Source of the DNA: Propionibacteriaceae bacterium
GTDB lineage: Bacteria; Actinomycetota; Actinomycetes; Propionibacteriales; Propionibacteriaceae
Length of the DNA stretch: 64,000 nucleotides
NCBI GenBank assembly: GCA_027492545.1
Contig: JAPUEL010000035.1
Coordinates: forward strand, 1-64,000
Direction of reading: 5' to 3'
Part shown: piece after piece, positions 28,638 to 37,491 of the stretch
Numbering within the stretch: position 1 is the stretch's first letter
How the letters are laid out: the number at the start of each line of letters is the position of its first letter
Program-made: the position numbers and the translations under genes
Notes under the pieces: model-generated
What the model was told of the DNA's origin: nothing
Databases searched by the model: none
The model's input: only the letters and a program-made list of their open reading frames with translations

Positions 28638-29563
28638 GCCAGCAGCCGCCGCAGCTGGCACTGGTCGGTGAGCCGCAGGATCCGCCGTCGGGGCTGACCT
28701 ACCCGTTGGTGCTGCGGCGTCCGGGATTCTCCGGATTCACTGCGCTGTTCGGCGCTCTGTTGGCGTTCGTCGGCTTCGCGCTGGTGGTGCCGCTGGTGTC
28801 GGCGCTGGTGGTGGGGGTGGGGTTCCTGCTGCGTGGCGGGGGTGACTTCGAGGCATACTCGGCGGCGGCGTCGGCCTATGAGCTGCCGGAGGGCCCGGCG
28901 GCGGGTCACCTGGCGCTGGCGGCGCTCATCCCGGTGTGTATTTTGTTGGTGCGCTACGTGCATGGCGTGCGGCCGCGGTGGCTGGCGTCGGTCCAGCCGG
29001 GTGTGCGGTGGCGCTATCTGGCGCTGTCGCTGCTGGTGGCGGCCGTGATCCTCAACGCCGTCACCTGGGCCTCCTTCTGGTTCGGCGAGATGCCGGTGTT
29101 CCACGGTGGGCAGGACGGCTGGGTGTGGTTCCTGCTGGTGGTCGGGATCACCTCGCCGCTGCAGGCCGCCGCCGAGGAGGTGTTCTTCCGGGGCTACCTG
29201 CTGCAGGTGATCGGGTCCGCCACCGGCCGGGCGTGGGCGGGCGTCGTCGGCTCCGCGTTGGTGTTCGCGCTGCTGCACGGGGTGCAGAACCCGGCCCTGT
29301 TCTCGCACCGCCTGGCGTTCGGCCTGGTAGCCGGGGCGCTCGTCGTGGTCACCGGCGGACTGGAGGCGGGGATCGCGGCGCACGTGGTGAACAATGTCGC
29401 GGCGTACGCGTACGCGATCTTCACCTCGTCGGTGGCCGCGTTGCGGGGCGTGACGACGATCTCGTGGGCTGAGGCGGCCTGGAACATCGGGGCGTTCGCG
29501 GCGTTCGGTGTCGCGGCGTGGTGGCTAGGCCGCCGGCTACGGGTCGCGACCACCACTCCCTGA
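28634..29563 (+). CDS. CPBP-family intramembrane metalloprotease
   Basis: 309 residues with about seven hydrophobic segments. The CAAX/CPBP protease motifs AAEEVFFRGYL (EExxxR), FALLHGVQNP and AAHVVNNVAA supply the Glu/His metal ligands. Members cleave membrane peptides, and some act in bacteriocin immunity. Coupled to the FAH gene through a GTGA overlap. The substrate is unknown. Confidence 0.87.
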   Translation: MSQQPPQLALVGEPQDPPSGLTYPLVLRRPGFSGFTALFGALLAFVGFALVVPLVSALVVGVGFLLRGGGDFEAYSAAASAYELPEGPAAGHLALAALIPVCILLVRYVHGVRPRWLASVQPGVRWRYLALSLLVAAVILNAVTWASFWFGEMPVFHGGQDGWVWFLLVVGITSPLQAAAEEVFFRGYLLQVIGSATGRAWAGVVGSALVFALLHGVQNPALFSHRLAFGLVAGALVVVTGGLEAGIAAHVVNNVAAYAYAIFTSSVAALRGVTTISWAEAAWNIGAFAAFGVAAWWLGRRLRVATTTP

Positions 29564-29601
29564 CCGCGCTCTTGGCCCTGCCGGGTGGGGTGGGGAGGGG
29601 A

Positions 29602-29684
29602 GTTGAGCAAATGGCAGGGTTCGCGGTGCGGGCCACGCGTGGGTTGAGCGTGGAGGCCCTCGCGAACCCTGCCATTTGCTCAAC
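29602..29684. repeat. Hairpin repeat, copy 1
   Basis: A perfect 24-base inverted repeat (29602-29625 with 29661-29684, beginning GTTGAGCAAATGGCAGGG) encloses a 35-base loop that can itself pair (GGGCC/GGCCC and CCACGC/GCGTGG). Copy 2 at 30680-30762 differs at five of 83 positions and has the same orientation. The two copies flank one gene. Confidence 0.85.
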
Positions 29685-29721
29685 GCGAGGCCCGCAGGGC
29701 CGCGGGGTCGTCGAGGTGAGA

Positions 29722-30573
29722 TCAGGTGGCGCGGAGGGCGAGGAGGCTGAGGGTGGTATCGACGAGCGTCGGGAGGCTCTTCTCGGTGAAGTGGGCCACG
29801 ATCCAACCGGCCTTGATGAGCGCAATGTCGCGTACGCGGTCCGCGTGGAAGGCTTCGGGGGAGCTGTGGAACGCGAATCCGTCGAACTCCAGCGCGATCT
29901 TCTGCTCACGGAAGCCGGCGTCGACGTAGTATTTTCGTCCCCCGACGACGACGCGGAGGTTCGACCGCCACCCCGTGATCCCGGCCTCACGCAGCGCCCT
30001 ATGCGCGGACAGCTCCAGCGCTGACCACGGCGAATCTGCGGATTGTGCGAGTAGTTCGCGCCGGAGCTTGTTGCCACGACGACGCGGGGTCAGCGAGAGG
30101 GCATGCTTCATCTGCGCGAGGGTGCATGCGCTTCGACGCAGTGCCTCCTGGATCGCGTCGGCTCCCAGGTCGGGGATGAGATCAAGTACGGTCAGCGCGG
30201 GCACGGTGCACAGCACTCCCTCGCGTCGCGTCAGCAGCTGGACAGGGATGAGCCGCTGCTCCATGCGAAGTCCGTATCCCGGGGTGATGGCCCGAGCACA
30301 GGCAACCTCCAATGAACCCTCCTGCTCGATCTCCGGCCAGAATGTGAGTGCTGCGGCGCTTCGCCCGACGACGACCATGTCGTCGCCATACGCCTTGATT
30401 GCGCGCAGTCGGCCCTCCGTCGTCTCGCCGGCCCCGGGGCGGCCGTAGACGCCCGGAAGCAGACGCTCGAGCTGACCGCGGAAGGCGTAGGAGTTCAGCG
30501 CGCGAGCCTTGCGCGGGGCGAGGCGGGCGGTCACCACGCCGTCGCTCAGCGACCTCATGACTTCGGGATCCAC
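29722..30573 (-). CDS. AbiEi-antitoxin-like / DUF559 (Vsr-like endonuclease fold) protein
   Basis: 283 residues. The N-terminus (DPEVMRSLSDGVVTARLAPRKA) resembles the winged-helix start of AbiEi-type proteins. The C-terminus carries the DUF559 signature IALEFDGFAFHSSPEAFHADRVRDIALIKAGW, with acidic residues as in the Vsr/restriction-endonuclease fold. GTG 30573 is chosen because family members begin M-D-P. Such proteins are very common in actinobacteria and their role is unproven. The gene stands alone between two near-identical hairpin repeats, which may be meaningful for its mobility. Confidence 0.75.
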   Translation of the reverse strand: MDPEVMRSLSDGVVTARLAPRKARALNSYAFRGQLERLLPGVYGRPGAGETTEGRLRAIKAYGDDMVVVGRSAAALTFWPEIEQEGSLEVACARAITPGYGLRMEQRLIPVQLLTRREGVLCTVPALTVLDLIPDLGADAIQEALRRSACTLAQMKHALSLTPRRRGNKLRRELLAQSADSPWSALELSAHRALREAGITGWRSNLRVVVGGRKYYVDAGFREQKIALEFDGFAFHSSPEAFHADRVRDIALIKAGWIVAHFTEKSLPTLVDTTLSLLALRAT

Positions 30574-30670
30574 GCCCCAAGTCTCTGCACTGTGACCCTC
30601 GCAGCCAAGGGGCGAGCGCCGGCCTGTGGATAACTCGACGAGCCGTGGAGGGGGTCCTCGTGAGAGGTAG

Positions 30671-30771
30671 GGGGAGGGAGTTGAGCAAATGGCAGGGTTC
30701 GCGATGCGGGCCACGCGTGGGCTGAGCGTGGAGGTCCTCGCGACCCTTGCCATTTGCTCAACTCCCTCCCC
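30671..30771. repeat. Hairpin repeat, copy 2, with extended arms
   Basis: Same element as copy 1, 78 of 83 bases identical, but here the palindrome extends outward through GGGGAGGGAG (30671-30680) and its complement CTCCCTCCCC (30762-30771). Inside, the right arm carries two changes that break pairing. It lies 98 bases upstream of the start of the DUF559 gene. Confidence 0.82.
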
Positions 30772-30858
30772 GGTGGGGACATGGGCCTCCTCAGAGTCAC
30801 AGGCGACAGGGGACAGCGGCGAGGGGCCGCCGGGGCGGCCACGAGAGACGCTGGCCCA

Positions 30859-30935
30859 GCGGCCGGAGGTGGAGCGGCCGGGGGTCGGGCGGCCGCCGGG
30901 GGTGGGGCGGCCGGGGTGGGGCGGCCGGAGGCGGA
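30859..30935 (+). repeat. GC-rich minisatellite, five imperfect units
   Basis: Five tandem units of 14-18 bases, each starting GCGGCCG and continuing with a G-rich GGGGTGGG-like tail (30859, 30874, 30889, 30907 and 30921). It lies just before the tRNA promoter. The open frames crossing it are low-complexity and not believable as genes. Confidence 0.65.
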
Positions 30936-30952
30936 GCGACGAGGGGGTCGGT

Positions 30953-30982
30953 TTGCGGGGCGCCGAAGCCCTGGTGTAGGGT
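30953..30982 (+). promoter_or_regulatory. Probable promoter of the tRNA-Gln/tRNA-Glu unit
   Basis: TTGCGG (30953-30958), an 18-base spacer and TAGGGT (30977-30982), about 30 bases before the mature tRNA-Gln. The -10 fits the actinobacterial TANNNT pattern. Confidence 0.5.
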
Positions 30983-31012
30983 TCATCTTCGTGCCCGGGT
31001 GACCGGGCGCAC

Positions 31013-31084
31013 AGGGGTATGGGGTAATTGGCAGCCCGCCGGATTCTGGTTCCGTCAGTCTAGGTTCGAGTCCTAGTACCCCTG
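31013..31084 (+). tRNA. tRNA-Gln (anticodon CTG)
   Basis: 72 nt. The acceptor AGGGGTA (31013-31019) pairs with TACCCCT (31077-31083), discriminator G. The D arm has GGG/CCC, the anticodon loop is TTCTGGT with CTG at 31046-31048, and the T arm is CTAGG-TTCGAGT-CCTAG. The first base pair of the anticodon stem is a C-U mismatch. CCA is not encoded. Confidence 0.93.
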
Positions 31085-31112
31085 CGGAAGGTGTTAAACT
31101 CCTTCTCGCTAG

Positions 31113-31185
31113 GGCCCCGTTGTGTAGCGGCCTAGCACGCCGCCCTCTCAAGGCGGTAGCGCGGGTTCGAATCCCGTCGGGGCTA
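31113..31185 (+). tRNA. tRNA-Glu (anticodon CTC)
   Basis: 73 nt. The acceptor GGCCCCG (31113-31119) pairs with CGGGGCT (31178-31184) with a G-U first pair. The anticodon stem CCGCC/GGCGG encloses CTCTCAA with CTC at 31147-31149. The T loop is TTCGAAT. It lies 28 bases after tRNA-Gln, so they are likely cotranscribed. Confidence 0.95.
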
Positions 31186-31192
31186 CGAGTTG

Positions 31193-31227
31193 AATCCCTT
31201 GCCGGAGAGATCCGGCAAGGGATTTTT
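31193..31227 (+). terminator. Terminator of the tRNA unit
   Basis: Perfect 14-base-pair stem AATCCCTTGCCGGA (31193-31206), GAGA loop, TCCGGCAAGGGATT (31211-31224), then TTT. A strong intrinsic terminator eight bases behind tRNA-Glu. Confidence 0.9.
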
Positions 31228-31312
31228 CCGTGTCCGGCCCATCGCGCTACCCGCCCAGCTCCTTCCGGGTAGACCCGGCGACGGCCGCTCTGGCGCTGTC
31301 CCACTCCTGCCC

Positions 31313-32200
31313 TCAGTCGCGGCCTCGGGTCTCTGCCGTCGTCGGCTCACGGGGCGCAAGAGCAGGGCTCTGGATACACAAGGAAGCCTGGCGCGCCGCG
31401 GCCCGGAGGCAGATGTCGACGGGGGATCCCGCCAGGTGGGCGGCAAGGAACCCTGCGAAGAAGGCGTCTCCGGCGCCGTTGGTGTCCACCACCTCCTCGA
31501 CGGGGAGGGCCGCGACGTGCCTGAGCACCCCGTCGGTCGCCATCGCGATCGCTCCGGCCGCGCCGCGGGTCACCACTGCCAGCTGGACGCCGGCGCTGAT
31601 GCGGTCCGCCACGAAGCCAGCAGGATCCGGCAGGGCGTCGTCGTTGCAGAAGACGAAGGAGGCCTCGTCGACGAACTGCTGGTGCCACGGTGAGGTGCCG
31701 TCGTAGTCGTGCAAGTCGCACCAGACTGGGCGGCCCAGCTCGCGCGCCTGGCTCAGGAGCGCTCGGCCGGGCTCCGACAGGTCGATCACCACGGCGTCGG
31801 CGGACTGCATCGCCCGCCGCGCTTCATCTGCCAAGTGGACGTCGGCCGCCTCCAGCGTGGGCGAGCGCAGGTACAGCGACACCCGCCCCCCAAGGGGGTC
31901 CATCAGGTTGAGGTGCTGTTCGGTGACCCGGTTCGAGGCCTTCTCGGCGAGCACGTCGATGCCGGACTCGTGGAGCGCCATCAACACCTGTCGCCCCTCG
32001 GGGTCATCACCCACCACCGTCCGCAGAGTCACGGCGACCCCGAGAGAGCGCAGATTGAGCGCCTTCCCGGCCGACGTCCCGCCCAACGCCCATCGGTGCG
32101 AGCGCGCGAACGCCATGTGCGCAACGGGCTGCGGCAGCGCGTCCAGCATGACGATCTGGTTCCACGACGCCGGTCCCGCGACGAACACGTGACCGGACAT
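31313..32200 (-). CDS. PfkB/ribokinase-family carbohydrate kinase
   Basis: 295 residues. GGTSAGKALNLRSLG and the catalytic DTNGAGDAFFAGF define the PfkB family, which phosphorylates sugars or nucleosides. The substrate is not readable. The ATG at 32200 is preferred; a GTG at 32206 overlaps the stop of the IclR gene, so the two are probably cotranscribed. Confidence 0.85.
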   Translation of the reverse strand: MSGHVFVAGPASWNQIVMLDALPQPVAHMAFARSHRWALGGTSAGKALNLRSLGVAVTLRTVVGDDPEGRQVLMALHESGIDVLAEKASNRVTEQHLNLMDPLGGRVSLYLRSPTLEAADVHLADEARRAMQSADAVVIDLSEPGRALLSQARELGRPVWCDLHDYDGTSPWHQQFVDEASFVFCNDDALPDPAGFVADRISAGVQLAVVTRGAAGAIAMATDGVLRHVAALPVEEVVDTNGAGDAFFAGFLAAHLAGSPVDICLRAAARQASLCIQSPALAPREPTTAETRGRD

Positions 32201-32205
32201 GGCCA

Positions 32206-32931
32206 CTACTCGGGGGCGCCGCTGCGTCGGAGCACCTCGCTCAACCGCTCTGCCGCGGCCAGGACTGCGGGGGCGTGGAGACGGCCGGGGGAGCGGGTCA
32301 GCCGCTCGATGGGCCCGGAGACGGACACGGCCGCGATCAACTTGCCCGACGGCGCCAGCACCGGGGCCGACACCGACGCCACCCCCGCCTCGCGCTCCGC
32401 CACCGACTGGGCCCAGCCCCGCCGTCGGACCGACTGCAGCGTGGTCAGCGTGAACGACGCGCCCTCCAGCAGCTTCTCGAGCTTCTCGGGCTCCTCCCAG
32501 GCCAACAGCACCTGCGCCGCGGACCCCGCGGTCATGGACAGCTGTGCACCGACGGCGACCGTGTCGCGGAGGCCGGTGGGGCGTTCGACGGAGGCCACGC
32601 AGATGCGCATGTCGCCCTGGCGGCGGAACATCTGCACCGACTCGCCGGTGATGTCGCGCAGGCGGGTCAGGATGGGCCCGGCCGTGGCCAGGAGCGGATC
32701 CTCGCCGGCAGACTCGGCCAGCTCGATCAGGCGGGGCCCGAGCACGAACCGCCCCTGCAGGTCGCGCCCCACCAGCCGGTGATGTTCGAGTGCCACCGCA
32801 AGCCGGTGCGCCGTCGGGCGGGCCAGGCCCGTCGCCGTCACGAGCCCCGCGAGGGTCAGGGGATTGCGCTCCAGGGCTGCGAGAACCGAGGCTGCTTTGT
32901 CGAGTACGCCAACGCCACTTGTGTCGTCCAT
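32206..32931 (-). CDS. IclR-family regulator, LtbR/NdgR-like
   Basis: 241 residues with an N-terminal winged helix (AASVLAALERNPLTLAGLVTATGLARPTAHRL) and an IclR effector domain. It is divergent from leuCD, the position of C. glutamicum LtbR and Streptomyces NdgR, which control leucine genes. Its own promoter contains a palindrome in the spacer (see the regulatory entry), so it likely controls itself and leuCD. It reads into the PfkB kinase gene. Confidence 0.9.
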   Translation of the reverse strand: MDDTSGVGVLDKAASVLAALERNPLTLAGLVTATGLARPTAHRLAVALEHHRLVGRDLQGRFVLGPRLIELAESAGEDPLLATAGPILTRLRDITGESVQMFRRQGDMRICVASVERPTGLRDTVAVGAQLSMTAGSAAQVLLAWEEPEKLEKLLEGASFTLTTLQSVRRRGWAQSVAEREAGVASVSAPVLAPSGKLIAAVSVSGPIERLTRSPGRLHAPAVLAAAERLSEVLRRSGAPE

Positions 32932-32939
32932 ATGGTGAG

Positions 32940-32967
32940 ATTATCAATCCACTATGTGGACACGCAA
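32940..32967 (-). promoter_or_regulatory. iclR promoter with a palindromic operator in the spacer
   Basis: On the minus strand TTGCGT (32967-32962), a 16-base spacer and GATAAT (32945-32940) form a good promoter nine bases before the ATG. The spacer holds the palindrome TCCAC-TAT-GTGGA (32948-32960). A bound dimer there would block this promoter and sit upstream of leuC. A CATACT at 32992-32997 may be the leuC -10. Confidence 0.65.
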
Positions 32968-33036
32968 ACGACGCCCAGCGGGCTCGGGCCGCATACTTGA
33001 CGGCAGATTTCCTGTCGAATGTTGAGAAGAGGAGCC

Positions 33037-34443
33037 ATGGGCAAGACCCTGAGCGAGAAGGTATGGGACGCGCACGTCGTCCGCGCGGTCGAGGGGGAGC
33101 CTGACCTGCTCTACATCGACCTGCACCTGGTCCACGAGGTGACCAGCCCGCAGGCCTTCGAGGGCCTGCGCCTGGCCGGCCGCCCCGTCCGCCGCCCGGA
33201 CCTGACGCTGGCCACTGAGGACCACAACACCCCCACGCTCAACATCAACCTGCCCATCGCCGACCCGGTCTCGCGCACCCAGGTGGACACTCTGCGCAAG
33301 AATGCCGCCGAGTTCGGGATCCGCATCCACTCGCTGGGTGACCGCGACCAGGGCGTCGTGCACATCATCGGCCCCCAGCTGGGCGTCACCCAGCCCGGCA
33401 TGACCATCGTCTGCGGCGACTCGCACACCTCCACCCATGGCGCGTTCGGCGCGCTGGCCTTCGGCATCGGCACCTCCGAGGTCGAGCACGTGCTGGCCAC
33501 CCAGACGCTGCCGCAGAAGAAGCCGCAAACCATGGCGGTCAACATCAACGGCGAACTGCCCGACGGCGTCACCGCCAAGGACGTCGTCCTGGCGCTCATC
33601 GCCAAGGTGGGCACCGGCGGCGGCCAGGGCTACATCGTCGAGTACCGCGGCTCCACCGTCGAGGCGCTCTCGATGGAGGGCCGGATGACCATCTGCAACA
33701 TGTCCATCGAGTGGGGCGCCAAGGCCGGCATGATGGCCCCCGACGAGACCACCTTCGCCTACCTGAAGGGCCGCCCGCACGCCCCGGAGGGCGAGGACTG
33801 GGACGCCGCCGTCGAGTACTGGAAGACGCTGCGCACCGACGACGACGCCACGTTCGACGTGGAGGTGGACATCGACGCCACCCAGCTCACCCCGTTCGTC
33901 ACCTGGGGCACCAATCCCGGCCACGGCGTGCCCTTGGGCAGCGTGGTGCCCGCGCCGGAGGACTTCGAGTCCGAGGTGGAGCAGGCCACCGCCAGGCGCG
34001 CCCTCGAGTACATGGCGCTGACCCCCGGCACCCCGATGCGCGACATCACCGTCGACACCGTCTTCCTCGGTTCCTGCACCAACGGCCGCATCGAGGACCT
34101 ACGCCTGGCCGCCTCCATCCTGGAGGGCCAGCACATCGCCGACGGCGTCCGCATGCTGGTGGTGCCCGGCTCTGCGCGGGTGCGCCTCCAGGCCGAGGCT
34201 GAGGGCCTGGACAAGATCTTCCTGGACTTCGGTGCCGAGTGGCGCGCCGCTGGCTGCTCGATGTGCCTCGGCATGAACCCGGACCAGTTGGCCCCGGGCG
34301 AGCGCGCGGCGTCGACATCGAACCGCAACTTCGAGGGACGCCAGGGCAAGGGGGGCCGCACGCACCTCGTCTCCCCGCCCGTCGCCGCCGCCACCGCCAT
34401 CGTCGGCCATCTGGCCGCCCCCGCCGACCTGATTGGACGCTGA
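33037..34443 (+). CDS. leuC: 3-isopropylmalate dehydratase large subunit
   Basis: 468 residues, aconitase family. The 4Fe-4S cysteines lie in [13 protein letters not shown] and [30 protein letters not shown] is the substrate region. With LeuD it isomerises isopropylmalate, and citramalate made by CimA. AGAGGAG precedes the ATG at 33037. leuD starts two bases after its stop. Confidence 0.96.
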   Translation: MGKTLSEKVWDAHVVRAVEGEPDLLYIDLHLVHEVTSPQAFEGLRLAGRPVRRPDLTLATEDHNTPTLNINLPIADPVSRTQVDTLRKNAAEFGIRIHSLGDRDQGVVHIIGPQLGVTQPGMTIVCGDSHTSTHGAFGALAFGIGTSEVEHVLATQTLPQKKPQTMAVNINGELPDGVTAKDVVLALIAKVGTGGGQGYIVEYRGSTVEALSMEGRMTICNMSIEWGAKAGMMAPDETTFAYLKGRPHAPEGEDWDAAVEYWKTLRTDDDATFDVEVDIDATQLTPFVTWGTNPGHGVPLGSVVPAPEDFESEVEQATARRALEYMALTPGTPMRDITVDTVFLGSCTNGRIEDLRLAASILEGQHIADGVRMLVVPGSARVRLQAEAEGLDKIFLDFGAEWRAAGCSMCLGMNPDQLAPGERAASTSNRNFEGRQGKGGRTHLVSPPVAAATAIVGHLAAPADLIGR

Positions 34444-34445
34444 TC

Positions 34446-35060
34446 ATGGAACCCTTCGTCAACCACACCGGCGTCGCCGTCCCGCTGCGCCGCTCCAACG
34501 TCGACACCGACCAGATCATCCCGGCGGTGTACCTCAAGCGGATCACCCGCACCGGTTTCGAGGACGGACTGTTCGCCGCCTGGCGCAACGACCCCGAGTT
34601 CGTGCTCAACCAGGAGCCGTTCAAGACCGGCACCATCCTGATCCCCGGCCCGGACTTCGGCACCGGCTCCTCGCGCGAGCACGCGGTGTGGGCGCTGCAG
34701 AACTACGGCTTCAGGGTGATCGTGGGCACCCGCTTCGGTGACATCTTCCGCTCCAACTCCGGCAAGGCCGGCCTGCTGGTGGCGGTGGTCTCCGAGGAGG
34801 ACCGTGACCGGCTGTGGGACGCGATCGACGCGGACCCGAACGTGCCCACCACGGTGGACCTGCCCAGCCAGACGATCACCCGCGGCGACGTGGTGGCGAG
34901 CTTCGAGATCGACGAGTACACCAAGCACCGCCTGCTCAACGGGCTCGACGACATCTCGCTGACCCTCATGCAGGCGGACTCGATCTCCGCCTACGAGGCT
35001 ACGCGGCCGTCGTTCAAGCCGAAGACGCTGCCGGTGAGGACCGCCGACACCGTCGCCTGA
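34446..35060 (+). CDS. leuD: 3-isopropylmalate dehydratase small subunit
   Basis: 204 residues, swivel domain partner of Leu[17 protein letters not shown] and the [17 protein letters not shown] motif are present. Directly coupled to leuC. The hupB gene that often follows in mycobacteria is absent; a hairpin repeat follows instead. Confidence 0.96.
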   Translation: MEPFVNHTGVAVPLRRSNVDTDQIIPAVYLKRITRTGFEDGLFAAWRNDPEFVLNQEPFKTGTILIPGPDFGTGSSREHAVWALQNYGFRVIVGTRFGDIFRSNSGKAGLLVAVVSEEDRDRLWDAIDADPNVPTTVDLPSQTITRGDVVASFEIDEYTKHRLLNGLDDISLTLMQADSISAYEATRPSFKPKTLPVRTADTVA

Positions 35061-35087
35061 GCCCCTGGGCAGCCCTGGCCACCGCAA

Positions 35088-35279
35088 CTATTCTTCCTGG
35101 AGAGCGGCATCTGTGCATATGCACAGATGCCGCTCTCTGCGCAGAAAAGCGTAGATGCTCACTGCCTGACCCCCTTTCAGCACGAGCAGGATCGGCGAGG
35201 AGATGCCCACGACCAGCGCCACGGCAGCCGCGATGTCGGCCATGCCTGACCAGCGCCGGGTCCTGTCCATCCACGCCAC
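35088..35279 (-). CDS. Possible small membrane protein, possibly a remnant
   Basis: 63 codons from GTG 35279 with one hydrophobic segment (DIAAAVALVVGISSPILLVL). Its last 16 or so residues are encoded by a perfect palindrome (35100-35137), which is not expected of an ordinary gene end. It may be a small gene whose tail was replaced by the repeat, or not a gene. Confidence 0.3.
   Translation of the reverse strand: MAWMDRTRRWSGMADIAAAVALVVGISSPILLVLKGGQAVSIYAFLRRERHLCICTDAALQEE
35100..35137. repeat. Perfect 38-base palindrome behind leuD
   Basis: The two 19-base halves are exact reverse complements, with the centre CTGTGCATATGCACAG (35111-35126). The same 16-base core, with two changes that keep G-U pairing, recurs at 38177-38192 inside another hairpin. 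It may also end leuD transcription, but no T-run follows. Confidence 0.75.
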
Positions 35280-35486
35280 CTCGTCCGCCGAGAGGCGTTC
35301 GCCGGAGAGTTAGCTGGTCAGACTGGCGTACCTCCCTGGTCCGCACTGTCCATGATCCTCCCCGATGGCTGCCCCGCACCGGAACGGCCCTTCCCCGCTG
35401 GCGAGTGGCCGCGCCGGGTCTACGCTCGTTACACCCGCCCTTCCGCGGGGTGGGCTGCGGCGACGACGGCGCGGAGGTGAAGACCC

Positions 35487-36248
35487 GTGGGGCTCGACTA
35501 CCGGTACCTGCTGTTCTTCGACCGCGACTCCGAGCTGGACGTGCTCCGACACCTCGCCGACATCTCGGCCGGCCGCCCCGACGAGACCTCCGTGGAGGTA
35601 CCGGAATCGGGGGATTTTCCCTACCGCACCGAGACGCTGCCCTTCCGCGCATCCGGCGGGACGCCCTCGCACCTCTGGTGGGACGACCCCGCTCCGGAAT
35701 GGAACTTCGCCACCGTGCTCGCCTTCGAGCCTGACGACGCCATCCGCTTCTATCAGCGCGACGACCCGCGGCTGGATGCGCAGGGCCGCCATGAGATCGG
35801 CTACATCTACCTCACCGTCCATCGTCGGATGGACGAGTGGGCCTCAGGCGCCGACGAGGACGTGGTGCTGTTCGAGTTCGGCGCCACCGGCTCGAAGATG
35901 AGCGCGATGTTCTCCGAGTCCGAGTCGGTGCGGCGCGCGATGGTGCGCCTGCTCGAGGACTCCCGCGGCGTGTGCGGGATCTTCGACTGGGAGGATCACG
36001 CCACGCTCTACTGGTGGCGGGGGCGGGAGCTGGACGTCGAACTGCCGCAGGCGGAGCTGGATCTGGCCGAGGTGGCGCTGTCGGTTCCGCCGGTGGATCC
36101 GGCGCCGGAGGTGCCCGCACCGCCCGAGCCGCCGTCGGAGCCCGACGTGGCCGAGCCGCCGTTCTGGACACCCCGCAACTCCACCTGTGACCCCTGGTGG
36201 CGTCGCATGCTGGACCGGATCCTCAGCGCGGCTCGCCGGCCTGGCTGA
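35487..36248 (+). CDS. Hypothetical protein
   Basis: 253 residues with no family I recognise. A soluble N-terminal part (YRYLLFFDRDSELDVLRHLAD) is followed by a mixed alpha/beta region rich in Trp and acidic residues, a proline-rich linker (about residues 190-225) and a short basic tail (WWRRMLDRILSAARRPG). GGAGG lies ahead of the GTG at 35487. Its end overlaps the convergent MFS gene by 26 bases. Confidence 0.7.
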   Translation: MGLDYRYLLFFDRDSELDVLRHLADISAGRPDETSVEVPESGDFPYRTETLPFRASGGTPSHLWWDDPAPEWNFATVLAFEPDDAIRFYQRDDPRLDAQGRHEIGYIYLTVHRRMDEWASGADEDVVLFEFGATGSKMSAMFSESESVRRAMVRLLEDSRGVCGIFDWEDHATLYWWRGRELDVELPQAELDLAEVALSVPPVDPAPEVPAPPEPPSEPDVAEPPFWTPRNSTCDPWWRRMLDRILSAARRPG

Positions 36249-37491
36249 GGGGCGCGTCGGGACGAGGGTCCCGAGGAACCTCTGGCAGCGGCAGCGGCCG
36301 GGCCGAGGGCACGACGAGCAGTGCCAGGAGCGAGACGGCGCCGACCACGATCAGCGCGCGGAGGATGCCGTAGTGGTCGCCCAGGAAGCCGAGGAGGGGC
36401 GGGCCGGCCAGGAAGGCCGTGTAGCCGATGGTCGAGACCACGCTGAGCCGGGCGTGCGCCCGGGCCGGCTCGTCGGCCGCCGCGGACATGCCGACGGGGA
36501 AGCCGAGGCTGGCGCCCACGCCCCAGATCGCGGCGCCCACGAAGGCCAGCCATGGCGTGCCGAAGACCACCAGAAGGCAGCCGACGATCGCGGAGACGAA
36601 CAGGGCGCGCAGCACCGGTACCCGCCCGTAGCGGTCCAGGAGCCTGGTGCCGAGGATCCGTCCGGCCGTCATGAAGGTAAGGAACACTGCGAGGGCCAGT
36701 ACGCCGAAGGTCTTGTCCAGGCCGTGGCCGTCGACGAAGGCGACAGCCATCCAGTCGTTGGCCGTGCCCTCGGTGAACGCGGCGGCCAGCACCATGACCC
36801 CGATGAGGAGCGTGCGCGGCTCCGTCCAGGCCGACCGGGAGCGGCCGGTGGGGGCGGGGGAGGCGTTGTCGTCGCCGTCCTCGAAGGCGGGCAGGAACTG
36901 CGACGTGCCCCACAGCACGAGCGCCGCAGACAGCGCGCCGACGGCGCCGATGTGCCAGATCATCGGCACGTCCAGCCACACCATCAGTGCGCCGACGAGG
37001 GCGCCGAGGACGGTCCCGCCGCTGAAGGCGGCGTGAAACCACGGCATGATCGACCGGCCCAGGCCGCGCTCGATGATGGTGCCCTCGAGGTTCTGCGCCA
37101 CGTCCCAGACCCCGGTGCCCAGCCCGAGCAGGAACAGGCTGGCCGCCACTGCGGCCATGGGGAGGCCGATCTGTACGCCCACCGCGGCCAGCACGAGGCC
37201 GGGGAGCGCGACCACCATCGCGGCTCGGACGGCGCGGGTGGCCCCGAGGCGGCGGGTGATCAGCCCGGCGAGCGGCAGCCCCAACAGCGCGCCGGCGGAC
37301 ACGGCCAGCAGCAGCAGCCCGAGCTGCCCGGGGCTGAGCGCCAACTGCTCCTTCACGTCGGGAACCCGCGACATCCAGGACGCGAACGCGAATCCGTTCA
37401 CGGCGAACACCACGAAATCGCCGTTGCGGGCACTCAACACCGTCGCCCGCCCGTGGGTCGGTTCGGCTGGCGCGTGATGTTCAGTACTCAT
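36223..37491 (-). CDS. MFS transporter
   Basis: 422 residues with twelve predicted membrane helices, the MFS loop motif (GLITRRLGATRAVRAAM) after helix 2, and a charged central loop (residues 190-215) between the two halves. It resembles FucP/YbjJ-type permeases and sugar or drug exporters; the substrate is unknown. ATG 37491 is chosen. An ATG at 37530 would add 13 residues. Confidence 0.85.
   Translation of the reverse strand: MSTEHHAPAEPTHGRATVLSARNGDFVVFAVNGFAFASWMSRVPDVKEQLALSPGQLGLLLLAVSAGALLGLPLAGLITRRLGATRAVRAAMVVALPGLVLAAVGVQIGLPMAAVAASLFLLGLGTGVWDVAQNLEGTIIERGLGRSIMPWFHAAFSGGTVLGALVGALMVWLDVPMIWHIGAVGALSAALVLWGTSQFLPAFEDGDDNASPAPTGRSRSAWTEPRTLLIGVMVLAAAFTEGTANDWMAVAFVDGHGLDKTFGVLALAVFLTFMTAGRILGTRLLDRYGRVPVLRALFVSAIVGCLLVVFGTPWLAFVGAAIWGVGASLGFPVGMSAAADEPARAHARLSVVSTIGYTAFLAGPPLLGFLGDHYGILRALIVVGAVSLLALLVVPSARPLPLPEVPRDPRPDAPLSQAGEPR

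Noticed and set aside
29602..30771. The paired hairpins as ends of an insertion sequence
   Set aside because: Copies are in direct orientation, no transposase lies between them, and no target duplication was seen.
30772..31012. Open frames across the G-rich stretch before the tRNAs
   Set aside because: Products are Arg/Gly/Pro low-complexity and arise from the minisatellite.
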